A stretch of DNA of 55,130 nucleotides from an uncultured Chloroflexota bacterium (GCA_902805635.1 CADCTC010000122.1:1-55130); one strand, 5' to 3'. Shown: positions 24,992 to 34,327, counted from the first letter of the stretch. A program made the numbers and translations. Notes: generated by a model not told the origin, from the sequence alone.

Positions 24992-25891
24992 TCAGTGCTG
25001 TGCTGCCATCCGCTCCGCCAGCGCGCGGCGGGCCGTCGCCAGCATTACGTCCGCCGGCGCCGGCTGCCCGGTCCATCGCTCGAACGCCGCTGCGCCTTGA
25101 TAGACGAGCATCGGAAGACCCTCCAGTGTGCGGGCGTCTGCTCTGGCTGCCGCTTCTAGCAGCGGTGTACGAGCCGGATTGTAGACGAGGTCATACACCA
25201 GCAAATGGCTGCCGAGTAGCTCAGGCGGTAGTGGTGTCTCCGCGGGCGCCGGCCCACCCCGCATGCCAACACTGGTGGTGTTGACTAGCAGTGTCGCCTC
25301 CGCGATAGGCGCGCGCAGCGCCCCCGCGTCGAGCGGCAGCGCCTGCACGTCCGCCGTCCCATGGCCGCCCCGGCCCGTGCCAGCGCGCGTCAGCTCCGCG
25401 AGTGCCTGTGCGCGTTCGACGCTCCGGTTGGCAATCCATAGCCGCCGCACGCCCGCGCCCGCCAGGCCAATGGCCACCGCCATGGCGGCGCCTCCGGCGC
25501 CCAGCAGCATCGCGTCCTTGCCGCGCGCGTCGAAGCCGCCGTCCTCCGTCAATGCGCGCATGAACCCCGTCGCGTCGGTGTTGTGCCCCACCAGTCGGTC
25601 GCCCTGCACGATCACGGTGTTCACCACGCCGATCGCCTGCGCCTCCGGCGTCAGCTCGTCCACGCACTCGGCAGCGGTTGCTTTGTGTGGGATCGTGACG
25701 TTGCACCCCAGCCACCCGCCGCGCCGCAGCCGGTCGAAGAACCCGCGCACCTCCTCCGGCTTCACCGCGTGCGCCTCGTACCGCGCATCGATTCCTAGGT
25801 GGTTGAATGCCGCCTGCTGGAACTGCGGACTAATCGAGTGTCCGATCGGCCAGCCGATCACGCCGGCGTTCAATGGTTCACGGATCGTCAT
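24992..25891 (-). CDS. aroE: Shikimate dehydrogenase
   Basis: AroE reduces 3-dehydroshikimate with NADPH. The 299-residue protein begins [21 protein letters not shown] (substrate-binding serines), has CNVTIPHK with the catalytic lysine near residue 73, [13 protein letters not shown] with the aspartate, and [19 protein letters not shown] near residue 130 (NADP loop). C-terminal [16 protein letters not shown] and [17 protein letters not shown] are typical. It lies between aroA (15-base gap) and aroC (five-base gap). No ribosome-binding site precedes the ATG, so its translation may depend on coupling to aroA. Confidence 0.95.
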   Translation of the reverse strand: MTIREPLNAGVIGWPIGHSISPQFQQAAFNHLGIDARYEAHAVKPEEVRGFFDRLRRGGWLGCNVTIPHKATAAECVDELTPEAQAIGVVNTVIVQGDRLVGHNTDATGFMRALTEDGGFDARGKDAMLLGAGGAAMAVAIGLAGAGVRRLWIANRSVERAQALAELTRAGTGRGGHGTADVQALPLDAGALRAPIAEATLLVNTTSVGMRGGPAPAETPLPPELLGSHLLVYDLVYNPARTPLLEAAARADARTLEGLPMLVYQGAAAFERWTGQPAPADVMLATARRALAERMAAQH

Positions 25892-25906
25892 TGTGGGCTA
25901 TTCACT

Positions 25907-27346
25907 CTAGGCTTCCCGCGTGCTTCCAGGGGCCAGGCGCTCCAGGTCCGGCCAGAACGTCGGATAGGAGATATCCACGCACTCGCCGCCCAGGATGAAT
26001 GCCGGCGCTCCCGACGCCAGCGCCGCCACCGCCATCGACATCGCCATACGGTGGTCGGCGTGGCTCTCCGCCTCACCGCCGTGCAGGCGCCCCCCTTCGA
26101 TCACCAGCCCGTCCTCAAGCTCCTGGACGCTGCCGCCCAGCGCGGTTAGCTCGCGCGCCGTCGCCGAAAGGCGGTCCGACTCCTTGACCCGCAGCTCCGC
26201 CGCGTCCCGGATCGTCGTCCGCCCGCGCGCCACGGCAGCCGCCACGGCCAGCACCGGCACTTCGTCGATCATGCGCGGGATCAGCGCGCCGCCCACGTCC
26301 ACGCCGCGCAGCTCGCTCGACTCGGCTACCAGGTCCGCCACCGGCTCGCCGCCAGCGACGCGCTCGTTAGTGATCGTCACGCGCCCGCCCATGTCGCGCA
26401 GCACGTCCAGGATGCCGGTGCGCGTCGGGTTGACGCCGACGTTGCGCACCACCACGCGCGCCTTCGGATGGATGCAGCCCGCCACCAGCCAGAACGCGGC
26501 CGACGAGATGTCTCCGGGAACCGCGACGTCGATCGCACGCAGTAAAGCTCCGCCGTGCACGCGCAGGCGCAGGCCATCCTGCTCGATCTTCACGCCCTGC
26601 GCCGCCAGCATGCGCTCGGTGTGGTCGCGGCTCTCCTCCGGCTGGTCGATCTCCGTCACGCCCTGCGCGTACACCCCCGCCAGCAGCAGGCACGACTTGA
26701 GTTGCGCGCTCGCCACGCCCATACGCAGACTGGTCCCCTGTAGGTGCGCAGGCATCACCGCCAGCGGCAGCAGCGTGTCCTCCGTGCGGCTTGCCAGCCG
26801 CGCGCCCAGCTGCCGCAGCGGCTGCACCACCCGCCCCATTGGGCGCGAGCGCAGCGAGGCGTCGCCCGTCAGCACCGAGAAGAACCGCTGCCCTGCCAGA
26901 ATCCCGCTCAGCAGGCGTGCCGTGGTGCCCGAATTGCCGGCATCCAGCACGTCGGCCGGCTCGCGCAGCCCGCCCTCGCCGACACCTTCCACGACCAGCA
27001 CGGCGTCCGCGCGTTCATCCTGACCGGTGACCGGATTGCGCGGCAGGTCGTCCGTCAGCTGCCCGTCCGCCCACTGGCGGCGCACCGTCGCCCCCAGCGC
27101 GCGCATGCACGCTGCTGTGGAGAGACAGTCCGCCCCCAGACCCGCGCCGGTCACCGTGGCGGTGCCGTGCGCGATGGCGTTGAGCATCACCGAGCGGTGC
27201 GTGATGCTCTTGTCACCCGGCACCGTTACCTCTCCCCGCAGCTCCGCCACGGGGCGGACCACCCGCACTCCCGCACCACCATGCGGCGTCGGCCGCTGCG
27301 CAACCGCGCCGGCTGCCCCCCTTGTTCCGGTTGCTCCGGCCGTCAT
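25907..27346 (-). CDS. aroA: 5-Enolpyruvylshikimate-3-phosphate synthase
   Basis: The enzyme adds enolpyruvate to shikimate 3-phosphate, the step before chorismate synthase. The 479-residue protein has an Ala/Gly-rich extension of about 35 residues before [33 protein letters not shown] near residue 135 and [20 protein letters not shown] near residue 162 (PEP-binding loop) follow. The C-terminal half has [15 protein letters not shown] and [19 protein letters not shown]. The glycine-alanine order in the AGNSGT loop is that of class I enzymes. The ATG overlaps the aroF stop (ATGA). Confidence 0.95.
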   Translation of the reverse strand: MTAGATGTRGAAGAVAQRPTPHGGAGVRVVRPVAELRGEVTVPGDKSITHRSVMLNAIAHGTATVTGAGLGADCLSTAACMRALGATVRRQWADGQLTDDLPRNPVTGQDERADAVLVVEGVGEGGLREPADVLDAGNSGTTARLLSGILAGQRFFSVLTGDASLRSRPMGRVVQPLRQLGARLASRTEDTLLPLAVMPAHLQGTSLRMGVASAQLKSCLLLAGVYAQGVTEIDQPEESRDHTERMLAAQGVKIEQDGLRLRVHGGALLRAIDVAVPGDISSAAFWLVAGCIHPKARVVVRNVGVNPTRTGILDVLRDMGGRVTITNERVAGGEPVADLVAESSELRGVDVGGALIPRMIDEVPVLAVAAAVARGRTTIRDAAELRVKESDRLSATARELTALGGSVQELEDGLVIEGGRLHGGEAESHADHRMAMSMAVAALASGAPAFILGGECVDISYPTFWPDLERLAPGSTREA

Positions 27347-28251
27347 GCCAGCACCAGGCTGCGGGCGGCCGCAGGGGTCTCAACCTTCGGATCGAGCGCC
27401 GGCAAGAACGCCGCGTCCAGGTGCGGCACCCGCCGGCCCACCGCCTCCGCCACGGTCCGGATTCCCGCGACGCAGTCGCCGAAGTTCTCGATGGTGAGCG
27501 ACTGTGGTCCGTCGCACATCGCTGTGTCAGGCGTCGGGTGCACCTCGATCAGGACGCCGTCTGCCCCTGCAGCCACCGCTGCCTGGCACATGGCCTTCAC
27601 CAGGTACCACTTGCCCGTGCCGTGGCTGGGGTCCACGATCACCGGCAGGTGCGTCAGCCGCTTCGCGATCGGGATGGCAGATAGGTCGAGCGTATTGCGC
27701 GTGTACGTCTCGAACGTCTTGATGCCGCGCTCACACAACATCACCTGGGTGTTGCCCTGCGCCATGACGTAGTCGGCCGCCATGATCCATTCTTCCACAG
27801 TGCAGCCGGGCCCGCGCTTCACCATCACCGGCTTGTTCGCCAGCCCCACCTCGCGCAGCAGCGGGTAGTTCTGGCAGTTCCGCGCGCCGATCTGCAGCAC
27901 GTCGGCGTACTCGCTCACCAGGCCCACTGTGCCGGGCTCCATCACTTCCGTGATGACCGGCAGCCCGGATTGGTCCTTCGCCTCGCGCAGCAGGCGCAGC
28001 CCCTCTTCGCCCAGCCCCTGGAAAGAGTACGGCGACGACCGGGGCTTGAACGCGCCGCCACGCAGCACGTGAGCTCCATGGCGCCGTACGCCTCGCGCCG
28101 TCTCCAGCATCTGCTCCCGGCTTTCTACGGTGCACGGACCGGCCATGATCACCACGTCATCGCCGCCCAGTGTCACGCTGCCTAGGCGGATGCTGGTGTT
28201 CACCACGCGTGCCTCACGCGCCGCCAGCTTGTACGGCTTGTTCACGATCAT
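27343..28251 (-). CDS. aroF: DAHP synthase (type I beta), catalytic domain only
   Basis: This enzyme condenses PEP and erythrose 4-phosphate, the entry of the aromatic pathway. The 302-residue protein has [14 protein letters not shown] near residue 40, [49 protein letters not shown] and [10 protein letters not shown]. It begins directly at [19 protein letters not shown], which in Thermotoga-type enzymes follows the ferredoxin-like regulatory domain; that domain is absent. The ATG at 28251 has AAGGAG eight bases upstream; the GTG at 28260 lies too close to it. Control seems to have moved to the upstream leader-peptide attenuator. Confidence 0.94.
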   Translation of the reverse strand: MIVNKPYKLAAREARVVNTSIRLGSVTLGGDDVVIMAGPCTVESREQMLETARGVRRHGAHVLRGGAFKPRSSPYSFQGLGEEGLRLLREAKDQSGLPVITEVMEPGTVGLVSEYADVLQIGARNCQNYPLLREVGLANKPVMVKRGPGCTVEEWIMAADYVMAQGNTQVMLCERGIKTFETYTRNTLDLSAIPIAKRLTHLPVIVDPSHGTGKWYLVKAMCQAAVAAGADGVLIEVHPTPDTAMCDGPQSLTIENFGDCVAGIRTVAEAVGRRVPHLDAAFLPALDPKVETPAAARSLVLA

Positions 28252-28294
28252 CTTCCACACTCCTTGAGGTCATTTGCGGGTCAAGAAAACGGAC

Positions 28295-28325
28295 AAACAA
28301 AAAGGCAGAGGTGTGACCCTCTGCC
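28295..28325 (-). terminator. Attenuator terminator of the aro operon
   Basis: On the minus strand GGCAGAGG-(GTCACA)-CCTCTGCC (28304-28325) is followed by TTTTTGTTT (28295-28303). It lies 45 bases after the stop codon of the leader peptide and 44 bases before the aroF start, the classic place of an attenuator. Confidence 0.88.
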
Positions 28326-28376
28326 TGACCCGGTGCCATCCAGCCCGGCCGTACTTCGGCCGCGCGCGATCACACC
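28310..28376 (-). promoter_or_regulatory. Alternative antiterminator helix of the aro attenuator
   Basis: GGTGTGATC (28376-28368), which includes the leader-peptide stop codon, can pair over nine positions with GGTCACACC (28318-28310) in the terminator hairpin, with one G-U pair. Both helices cannot form together. A further pair, ACCCGGTG (28380-28373) with CACCGGGT (28335-28328), encloses a small GGCC hairpin and could be the default fold when no ribosome is present. The assignment is by eye and was not folded by energy. Confidence 0.6.
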
Positions 28377-28477
28377 GGGTGTCTAAACCAGTAATACCGA
28401 TACGCGGCCGCAGCGGCGGACGTGGCGCGTGGCGCGCCCTGTCCCGGCCGGCTATCCGCAGCGATCACGGTGCTCAC
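28370..28477 (-). CDS. Aromatic-rich leader peptide (attenuation)
   Basis: The 35-residue peptide starts with GTG at 28477 and ends AAYRYYWFRHPV. Codons TAT CGG TAT TAC TGG TTT at 28402-28385 read Tyr-Arg-Tyr-Tyr-Trp-Phe, all three products of the aromatic pathway. The GTG lies nine bases after a TATACT box, so the mRNA is essentially leaderless. A ribosome waiting for charged Tyr, Trp or Phe tRNA would leave the stop-codon region free to pair with the terminator. A ribosome reaching the stop would cover it and let the terminator form. The peptide is unlikely to have another role. Confidence 0.82.
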   Translation of the reverse strand: MSTVIAADSRPGQGAPRATSAAAAAYRYYWFRHPV

Positions 28478-28486
28478 GTTGCGCCG

Positions 28487-28516
28487 AGTATAGACGCGCT
28501 TTCGACGCCGAGTCAA
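28487..28516 (-). promoter_or_regulatory. Promoter of the aro operon
   Basis: On the minus strand TTGACT (28511-28516) and TATACT (28487-28492) are 18 bases apart. The promoter faces away from that of the CAP gene; the two are about 50 bases apart. Confidence 0.82.
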
Positions 28517-28563
28517 TGGTGCGCTGCCCGCTGCTCCATACATCCTATTCATCGGAGGGCCGC

Positions 28564-28592
28564 TTGGCGTTCGGTGCTGCGGCGCGTACACT
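28564..28592 (+). promoter_or_regulatory. Promoter of the CAP gene, leaderless type
   Basis: TTGGCG (28564-28569) and TACACT (28587-28592) are 17 bases apart, and the ATG at 28600 begins seven bases after the -10 box. This makes it the clearest leaderless promoter in the window. Confidence 0.75.
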
Positions 28593-28599
28593 CTGCGTC

Positions 28600-29223
28600 A
28601 TGTCCTTGTCAAGGCAGTATCAGGCGGCTATGCCAATCTCCGGTACAGTGAGCCGGCGCTTGTTGGTGTGCACGGTGGCGGCGCTTCCTTCCCTGGTGAC
28701 CCTCGGGGCGACCCGTACCGTGTCAGCCGATGACGGCAGCGTCCACGCCGACCGGGCGATCGCAGTTTCGTTCCCCGAAGAGGCCCAGCCGGAAGCATCG
28801 CCGCAGATCACTGGCCTGGAGATGCTGACGCTGGCACTGGTCAATGGCGCGAGGGCGTCACGGGGCCTGCCGCTCCTGGAGTGGGATCAGACCATGAGCG
28901 AGGTCTCCCGCGCCCACGCCGCGGAGATGGCCCGGCGCGGCAGGGTCAGCCACGCTGGCGCCGATGGGTCGTCGCCCAACGACCGCCTACGCCGCGCCGG
29001 TGTGAAGTTCCGCTTTGGCTCGGAGAACATCTGGACCTACTGGGGCAAGGTGCCGGACCAGGGACCATCCACCATGCACGCGGCGATGATGGCGGAGCCC
29101 CACGCTCCGGGGCTCTGGAACCACATCGGCAATATCCTGTACACCGGCTACAAGCGAATCGGCATCGGGATTGCCGTCACCCCCGGCGGTGTCCAGTACC
29201 TTAGCGAGACGTTCGCCGACTGA
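28600..29223 (+). CDS. Secreted CAP/SCP-domain protein
   Basis: The 207-residue protein has a signal sequence: RRLLVCTVAALPSLVTLGA with a likely cleavage after TVSA (about residue 45). A CAP domain follows from about residue 80 with LVNGARASRGLPLLEWDQTM, SRAHAAEMARRG, SHAGADGSSPNDRL and GLWNHIGNILYTGYKRIGIG. The usual HxxHR-type metal site is partly changed (SHAGADG). Bacterial CAP proteins are extracellular and of mostly unknown function. There is no LPxTG tail despite the neighbouring sortase. Longer upstream starts would read through the promoter and are rejected. Confidence 0.85.
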   Translation: MSLSRQYQAAMPISGTVSRRLLVCTVAALPSLVTLGATRTVSADDGSVHADRAIAVSFPEEAQPEASPQITGLEMLTLALVNGARASRGLPLLEWDQTMSEVSRAHAAEMARRGRVSHAGADGSSPNDRLRRAGVKFRFGSENIWTYWGKVPDQGPSTMHAAMMAEPHAPGLWNHIGNILYTGYKRIGIGIAVTPGGVQYLSETFAD

Positions 29224-29232
29224 CGTGCAGCG

Positions 29233-30000
29233 TTATTCCACCAGGCGTGCTCGCACGATGTAACGGTGCGTGTCCACCCGGTACGGATAACACGAGATCA
29301 GCGTGACCACCGGCTCGTCGGTCGGGTCCATCCATCGCGCGTTCTCGCGCCGCTGCGCTTCGGTAGCGCCGTCCTCGCGCACGATCGTGCGTGCCTCCAC
29401 GCGGTAGCGATACGCAGGCGCGCCACGGTGCACGATGATCTCGTCGCCGATCTGGAGCTCCGGCAGCCGCCGGAACACCTCGCCCAATACGTCGTTGTGC
29501 CCGGCCAGCACCAGGTTGCCCGGCTCTCCGGCCTCGGCACTGAATGAGAGCCGCCCGGCGGCATACGCAGCCGTCTCCATCTCGCCATTCGGCAGCACGC
29601 CTACCTCCACCACGCCGGTATCGACCGCGATGCGCGGGATGACCAGCCGGTCGGTTGACGACAGAGCCGGAGCGGGCAACGCGGCGGCCAGCGGATCGAC
29701 AACCGCATCCGCCGGTGCGGCAAGTGCTGTATCGAGCGTGGATGGCGCTTCCGCGGGTTGTGCCGGTGACTGAGCCAGTGGCTGGGCCACCAGTAGAGGA
29801 AGCGCACCCGGAGAACGCGGACTGCCGATCAGCAGCGGCACCCCGGCCGACACCGCCTGTGAAACGGCAGCCGGCGCAGCGGCACGCTCGCGCGACAGCA
29901 CATCGGCCGGGCCGGCGGCGCTCGGGATGATGATCGAGAAGATCACCCACCCCAGCGCGATCAGGACGTAGCCGCCATAGCGGCCGAGCCAGTCAAGCAC
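29233..30000 (-). CDS. Class D/E-type sortase
   Basis: Sortases cleave a C-terminal sorting signal and join the protein to the cell wall or another protein outside the membrane. This 255-residue protein has an N-terminal anchor (YVLIALGWVIFSIIIP, residues 11-26) and an Ala/Pro-rich stalk (30-110). The beta-barrel domain carries LVLAGHND with His168, TLISCYPY with Cys237 and DTHRYIV with Arg246, so the catalytic triad is complete. The GTG at 30000 has only a weak GAGA before it. An LPATG protein lies at 39299-39829 and is a plausible substrate. Confidence 0.87.
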   Translation of the reverse strand: MLDWLGRYGGYVLIALGWVIFSIIIPSAAGPADVLSRERAAAPAAVSQAVSAGVPLLIGSPRSPGALPLLVAQPLAQSPAQPAEAPSTLDTALAAPADAVVDPLAAALPAPALSSTDRLVIPRIAVDTGVVEVGVLPNGEMETAAYAAGRLSFSAEAGEPGNLVLAGHNDVLGEVFRRLPELQIGDEIIVHRGAPAYRYRVEARTIVREDGATEAQRRENARWMDPTDEPVVTLISCYPYRVDTHRYIVRARLVE

Positions 30001-30077
30001 GTTTATTCTCTACTAGTTCTACGTGCAGCGTACGGCCACGGACCGCTCCGCGCCATGGGATAGCGTTTCATGCCGCT

Positions 30078-32690
30078 TTACGCCTGCGCCGCCGGTGGGT
30101 TCGCGAGCCAGTCCATGACAAGGGGGCCCATCTCCCGCCACGTGCCGCGCCGGCGTGTTGCGGGTGGCAGCGAGCGCAGCAGCGTCTCGCCGTAACGCTT
30201 GGTCAGCAGGCGTGTGTCCAGGATCACCACTGCCCCTCGGTCGCCGGTGCTGCGTATCAGCCGTCCAAACCCTTGCTTGAGGCGCAGCGCCGCCTGGGGC
30301 ACCGCGTACTGGCTAAACGGGTCGTCAAGCAGCTCCGACCGCGCCGCGAAGACCGGGTCGTTTGGCACGCTGAACGGTAGCTTGACGATCACCAGGCAGC
30401 TCAACGCGTCCCCCACCACGTCGATGCCCTCCCAGAAGCTGCTGGTGCCCAACAGCACTGCATTGGGTGTCTCCCGGAACCGCTCCAGTAGCTGCTGGCG
30501 CGCCCCGTCAATCCCCTGGCCCAGCACAACCACCCGCCGCAGCGTGCGGGAAAGGCGCTGATGTGCCGCGCGCAGTGCGCTGTGCGACGTGAACAGCGCT
30601 AGCGTTCGCCCCCCCGTCGCCGCGCAAATCGCCTCCAGCGCCTCCACAGATGCCTCCGCGAAGGCGCGCGTCGTTGGGTCCGGCAGGTCAGACGGCACGC
30701 ACAGCAGTGCCTGGTTTGGATAGTCGAACGGCGACGGCACCGCCAGTGTGAACGTCGTGTCGTCCAGGCCAATCCGCTCACGCGCGTAGCGGAAGCTGCC
30801 CGCTACTTGGAGGGTGGCCGACGTCAGCACGATGCAGTCCTTCTGGGCGAACAGCTGCTCCTGGAGCAGGCCGCCCACCTCCAAGGGCGCGCCGTGCAGC
30901 GCCAGCCCCCGGTCGCGCACCGCCAGCCAGCACACCGTCGCCGGGTCCGACCGCGCCACGATCGACGCCAGGTCCACCCGGAACTCGGTCAGCTGCTGCC
31001 TGGCGTTGGCCAGGTCGGCCAGGGCGTCGTCGACCAGCTCCGACGTATCCCGAAACGGGTCCAGCGCGCTGCCGATGCGGACCAGCCCCTTCTCCACCTG
31101 GCCAAGGTCGGTGCTGAACGCGGACCATGCCGCCTCCACGACTTCCCACCACTCGCTGCGCCGCACCGTGTCGGTCAGGCGCACCTCTCGTTCCCCCGTG
31201 ATCGGCCCCGACGCCGTCTCCGTCACACCGCGCACGAAGACCATCAACGCCAGGAAGAACTCCCCCAGCGTGCGCCGCGCGGCGTCCACCGCGTCGTGTG
31301 CCGGCTGAGTCAGTTCTCCCGCCTGGCTGCGCATGGGCTCGCCGCCCGCCGTGATCAAGACGGTCAACAGGCGCGATACCAGGCCGCCGTAGCGCCCTGC
31401 GCCTTGCGGCAAGCTCAGCTGCGACAGGAAAAAAGTGAGGTCCTGCTGGTCAATCTCCACACCCAGCTGGCGCGTGGCGGCGTCCTCCAGGTGGTGCGCC
31501 TCGTCCAGGATCAGGTCGGCGTACTCCGGCAGCACCTTGCTTTCCAACGCCTGGTCCGCCAGGAGCAGCGCGTGGTTCACCACCAGCAGGTGCGCCCCCT
31601 CCGCGCGTCGCCGCGCACGAGAGAGGAAGCAGCGTCCCGCCCGGTTGTCGCGACACGTCTTCGGGGTGCAGTGCTGCGCGTCTGCCCCGAGCAGCGCGCT
31701 CCAGCGTCCCGACTCCGAGTCGTCCAGCGCCAGCTCCGAGCGGTCCCCGGTGTCGGTCTGGCGCAGCCAGATCAGTATTTTCGCCGCCAGCAGCCGGTCG
31801 GTGTCGTTGGTGAAGCCCTCTCGCACGAACGCCCGCCATCGCCGCAAGCAGAGATAGTTCGATCGCCCCTTAAGCACCGCCGCCTTGAACTCCAGCGGCA
31901 GCGCGCGGCGCAGCAGCGGGATGTCCTTGAAGAACAACTGCTCCTGTAGGTTGATCGTGTTGGTGGACACCACCACCCGCCGCCCGTTTGCCACCGCGTA
32001 GTGCACTGCGGGCAGCAGGTAGGCCATCGATTTGCCCGTCCCGGTACCTGCTTCCACAAGGAGGTGTAGCCGCTCGCTCAGCGCCTTCGCCACGGCGCGC
32101 GCCATCTTCATCTGCCCGGCGCGCGCCTCATAGCCTGGCAGCGATGCAGCCACGCTGCCGCCCGGCGCCAGTGCAGCGTGAATCGCCTTGCCGTCCACCG
32201 CCTTGCGCGTGCGAGACGGCTGCAGCGCAGGCGCGGGCGGACTGAACGGCGCCAACAGGTCATCCGCCCCCTCGCGCTCACCGCCCGCGCCTGGTGCCAC
32301 CGCGCCACCAAACGCGGTGCGCGCCCGTTCGCGGAACGCCGCCTCCACCAGCCGTGCCTCAGGCAGCAGCGATCCGTAGAACATGCGCGCCAGCTGCTGC
32401 AGCAGCGCTACGTCAAGCTGCCCAAGCCGCGCCCTGCTCGCTTCGACAATGCTCTCGTCTTCCGCCGCCCGCGCCGCCGCGTCCGCCGGTTCAAGTGGCC
32501 CAATCGAGGCGCCGAACTCGCGTATCAGTTTGGCGCGCTCGCCCCGGCCGAGCCCTGGCACAACTAATCCAGCCAGCCGCCACGGATCGACCGACGCGCC
32601 GGCACGAAACAGCGGCCCCCCGACTGCCAGGCCGGGCGGTGACCCGGCCGGCGTGCGCGGTGCACGGGCAGACAGAGTGCGACGTGCCAA
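30078..32690 (-). CDS. dinG: DinG/XPD-family ATP-dependent helicase
   Basis: The 870-residue protein is a superfamily 2 helicase with an iron-sulphur cluster, acting on forks, D-loops or R-loops. After about 180 poorly conserved residues come VEAGTGTGKSMAYLLPAV (Walker A, 212-229), cysteines at 281, 341, 346 and 354 that fit the cluster, LILDEAHHLED (about 393-403) and, near the end, GTSSFWEGIDVVGD and KQGFGRLIRSTGDRG. The first codon is TTG at 32690, next to the rdgB stop (TAGTTG). No ribosome-binding site supports it, so a later start within the N-terminal region is possible. Confidence 0.88.
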   Translation of the reverse strand: MARRTLSARAPRTPAGSPPGLAVGGPLFRAGASVDPWRLAGLVVPGLGRGERAKLIREFGASIGPLEPADAAARAAEDESIVEASRARLGQLDVALLQQLARMFYGSLLPEARLVEAAFRERARTAFGGAVAPGAGGEREGADDLLAPFSPPAPALQPSRTRKAVDGKAIHAALAPGGSVAASLPGYEARAGQMKMARAVAKALSERLHLLVEAGTGTGKSMAYLLPAVHYAVANGRRVVVSTNTINLQEQLFFKDIPLLRRALPLEFKAAVLKGRSNYLCLRRWRAFVREGFTNDTDRLLAAKILIWLRQTDTGDRSELALDDSESGRWSALLGADAQHCTPKTCRDNRAGRCFLSRARRRAEGAHLLVVNHALLLADQALESKVLPEYADLILDEAHHLEDAATRQLGVEIDQQDLTFFLSQLSLPQGAGRYGGLVSRLLTVLITAGGEPMRSQAGELTQPAHDAVDAARRTLGEFFLALMVFVRGVTETASGPITGEREVRLTDTVRRSEWWEVVEAAWSAFSTDLGQVEKGLVRIGSALDPFRDTSELVDDALADLANARQQLTEFRVDLASIVARSDPATVCWLAVRDRGLALHGAPLEVGGLLQEQLFAQKDCIVLTSATLQVAGSFRYARERIGLDDTTFTLAVPSPFDYPNQALLCVPSDLPDPTTRAFAEASVEALEAICAATGGRTLALFTSHSALRAAHQRLSRTLRRVVVLGQGIDGARQQLLERFRETPNAVLLGTSSFWEGIDVVGDALSCLVIVKLPFSVPNDPVFAARSELLDDPFSQYAVPQAALRLKQGFGRLIRSTGDRGAVVILDTRLLTKRYGETLLRSLPPATRRRGTWREMGPLVMDWLANPPAAQA

Positions 32691-33422
32691 CTAGAGAGCG
32701 CTCCCAACGCCGTCGGACGTAGCCCCAGCGCGGCCCTCGTGCGCGTGAGAGTCGCCAGATGCCCCCGTGCGCGGTCCACCCCCGCTCTGCAGCCAGATTT
32801 CAATCAGCTCGCGCGCGGCGCCGGCAGCCCGGCCCCGGTGGCTCACACGGTTCTTCTCGTTTGCCGAAAGCTCCGCCATCGTACGCCCGGTGCCTTGCAC
32901 CAGGAATACCGGGTCGTAGCCGAACCCGTTCTCGCCGCGCGGCGCGTGCCCTATGCTGCCGTCGCACACGCCACTCCTGGTGCCGACTACTCCGTCTGGT
33001 GTCGCCAGTGCGATGACGCACCGAAAACGTGCCGAGCGTTGCGCATCGGCGACTCCCGCCAGGTTCTTCAACAGCAGAGCGATGCGGTCGGCATCCCTGG
33101 AGTCTGGCCCCGCATAGCGCTTGGAGTAGACACCGGGCGCACCACCCAACGCATCCACCTCCAGGCCCGAATCGTCCGCCAGCGCGGGCATGACCGCCGC
33201 TCGAGCGAAGGCGAGCGCTTTCAGCCGCGCATTGTCCTCAAACGTCTCCCCCGTCTCCTCAGGGTCCAGATCGAGCCCCATGTCATCCGGCGTGACTAAT
33301 TCCACCGACAGCCCGTCCAGCATCGGGCGCAGCTCGGCGATCTTCTTCTTGCTGGAGGTGGCCAGCAGCAATCGCGGGCATTGACCCCGATTGCCTATGC
33401 CACCGTCGCGCGTGGGAGACAC
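32691..33422 (-). CDS. rdgB: Non-canonical purine NTP pyrophosphatase (RdgB/HAM1)
   Basis: The enzyme removes ITP, XTP and dITP from the nucleotide pool. The 243-residue protein has LLLATSSKKKIAELRPML, ETFEDNARLKALAFA, ALADDSGLEVDALGG, APGVYSKRYAG, ENGFGYDPVF and the final SHRGRAAG. About 17 residues precede the fold and about 25 follow it, the latter low in complexity. The GTG at 33422 is six bases after TACGAT, which supports this start. The stop abuts the dinG start. Confidence 0.93.
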   Translation of the reverse strand: MSPTRDGGIGNRGQCPRLLLATSSKKKIAELRPMLDGLSVELVTPDDMGLDLDPEETGETFEDNARLKALAFARAAVMPALADDSGLEVDALGGAPGVYSKRYAGPDSRDADRIALLLKNLAGVADAQRSARFRCVIALATPDGVVGTRSGVCDGSIGHAPRGENGFGYDPVFLVQGTGRTMAELSANEKNRVSHRGRAAGAARELIEIWLQSGGGPRTGASGDSHAHEGRAGATSDGVGSAL

Positions 33423-33428
33423 GGCGCA

Positions 33429-33434
33429 ATCGTA
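33429..33434 (-). promoter_or_regulatory. -10 hexamer TACGAT, leaderless type, for rdgB
   Basis: TACGAT on the minus strand is followed by TGCGCC and the GTG at 33422. It occupies the whole gap between the amidohydrolase stop and rdgB. No -35 box is convincing. Confidence 0.45.
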
Positions 33435-34325
33435 TCAGCGCCGAGCACCCGCCTCGCCCGGCACAGAGGGCGCGGCGTCCAAGCCGAGCAGACGCGCTGC
33501 ATTCGTCCAGAGCACGGCCTGGAGCTGGTCGGGCGCCAGCCCGGCTGAGTGCACGTAGCTCACCATCCGCTGAAGCCCAATCACTGGGAAATCGGATCCG
33601 AAGATAAGACGGTCGGGCGCAATTCGGGTGACGTGTGCCAGGCACGCCGGCTCGTACAGGTAGGCCGCCGCGCCTGTGTCGTAGTAGAACTCTCGGGCCA
33701 GCGCGCGCACGTCGGGCATCAGCTCATAAAAGGGCAGGCCGCCGCCGAGGTGTGCGCATACCACCCGCAGGTCAGGCGCTACGTCGCGGACCAGCGCCGC
33801 CAGCTGCAGTAGGCGCGCCGGAGTGGTCTCCCCCTTTCCCGCGTACGAACGTCCCAGCGGCTCGCTGGCGTGCACCAGCACCACCATGCGCAGCGCCGAA
33901 CACGCTTCCAACAGCGGCGCCAGCGTCGCTCGGTTGTCCAGCGCAAACCCTTGGCCGTCCGGGAACAGCTCGCCCACCCCGCGGAAACCGAGCTTCGCGG
34001 CGCGCTCGACCTCGCGCACGGCAGCCGCCCCTGCCCGCGGCTGCACGGTGCAGAATGGCAGCAGCCGCCCCGGAAAACGGCGCGCTGCTTCAAGAAGGTA
34101 GTCGTTCTGCTCGGCGCAGATGCCCTGGTCGGTCCAGCCAAAGCTCAGCGCGACGGCCGCGTCCACCCCGGCGGCGTCCATCGAGCGCACCAGCCGCGCA
34201 GCCGTTGCCAGGCGGCGCGTGCCCGGCGGGTTGAGCAGGCCGAACCAGGTGTCGCGCTCGGCGAACTCGGCGCGCCGCTGCAGCACCACCTCAGAGAAGA
34301 CGTGCGCGTGCGCGTCCAAGATCAC
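33435..34325 (-). CDS. Amidohydrolase-related TIM-barrel protein
   Basis: The 296-residue protein belongs to the amidohydrolase-2 group, which contains metal-dependent decarboxylases and hydrolases. It begins ILDAHAHVFSEVV (HxH metal ligands), has CAHLGGGLPF near residue 190 and FGSDFPVIGLQRM near residue 243 (the C-terminal aspartate). The substrate cannot be told. The GTG at 34325 faces hemW across 15 bases. No pathway partner lies next to it, so it is annotated only at family level. Confidence 0.8.
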   Translation of the reverse strand: MILDAHAHVFSEVVLQRRAEFAERDTWFGLLNPPGTRRLATAARLVRSMDAAGVDAAVALSFGWTDQGICAEQNDYLLEAARRFPGRLLPFCTVQPRAGAAAVREVERAAKLGFRGVGELFPDGQGFALDNRATLAPLLEACSALRMVVLVHASEPLGRSYAGKGETTPARLLQLAALVRDVAPDLRVVCAHLGGGLPFYELMPDVRALAREFYYDTGAAAYLYEPACLAHVTRIAPDRLIFGSDFPVIGLQRMVSYVHSAGLAPDQLQAVLWTNAARLLGLDAAPSVPGEAGARR

Positions 34326-34327
34326 AC

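Noticed and set aside
28429-28599. Longer N-terminus for the CAP protein
   Set aside because: The added codons would read through both divergent promoters, and the signal peptide and promoter fit the ATG at 28600.
29201-29950. A 249-codon minus-strand frame overlapping the sortase in another frame
   Set aside because: The sortase frame has the complete catalytic triad and membrane anchor; the other frame is Arg/Gly-rich without motifs.
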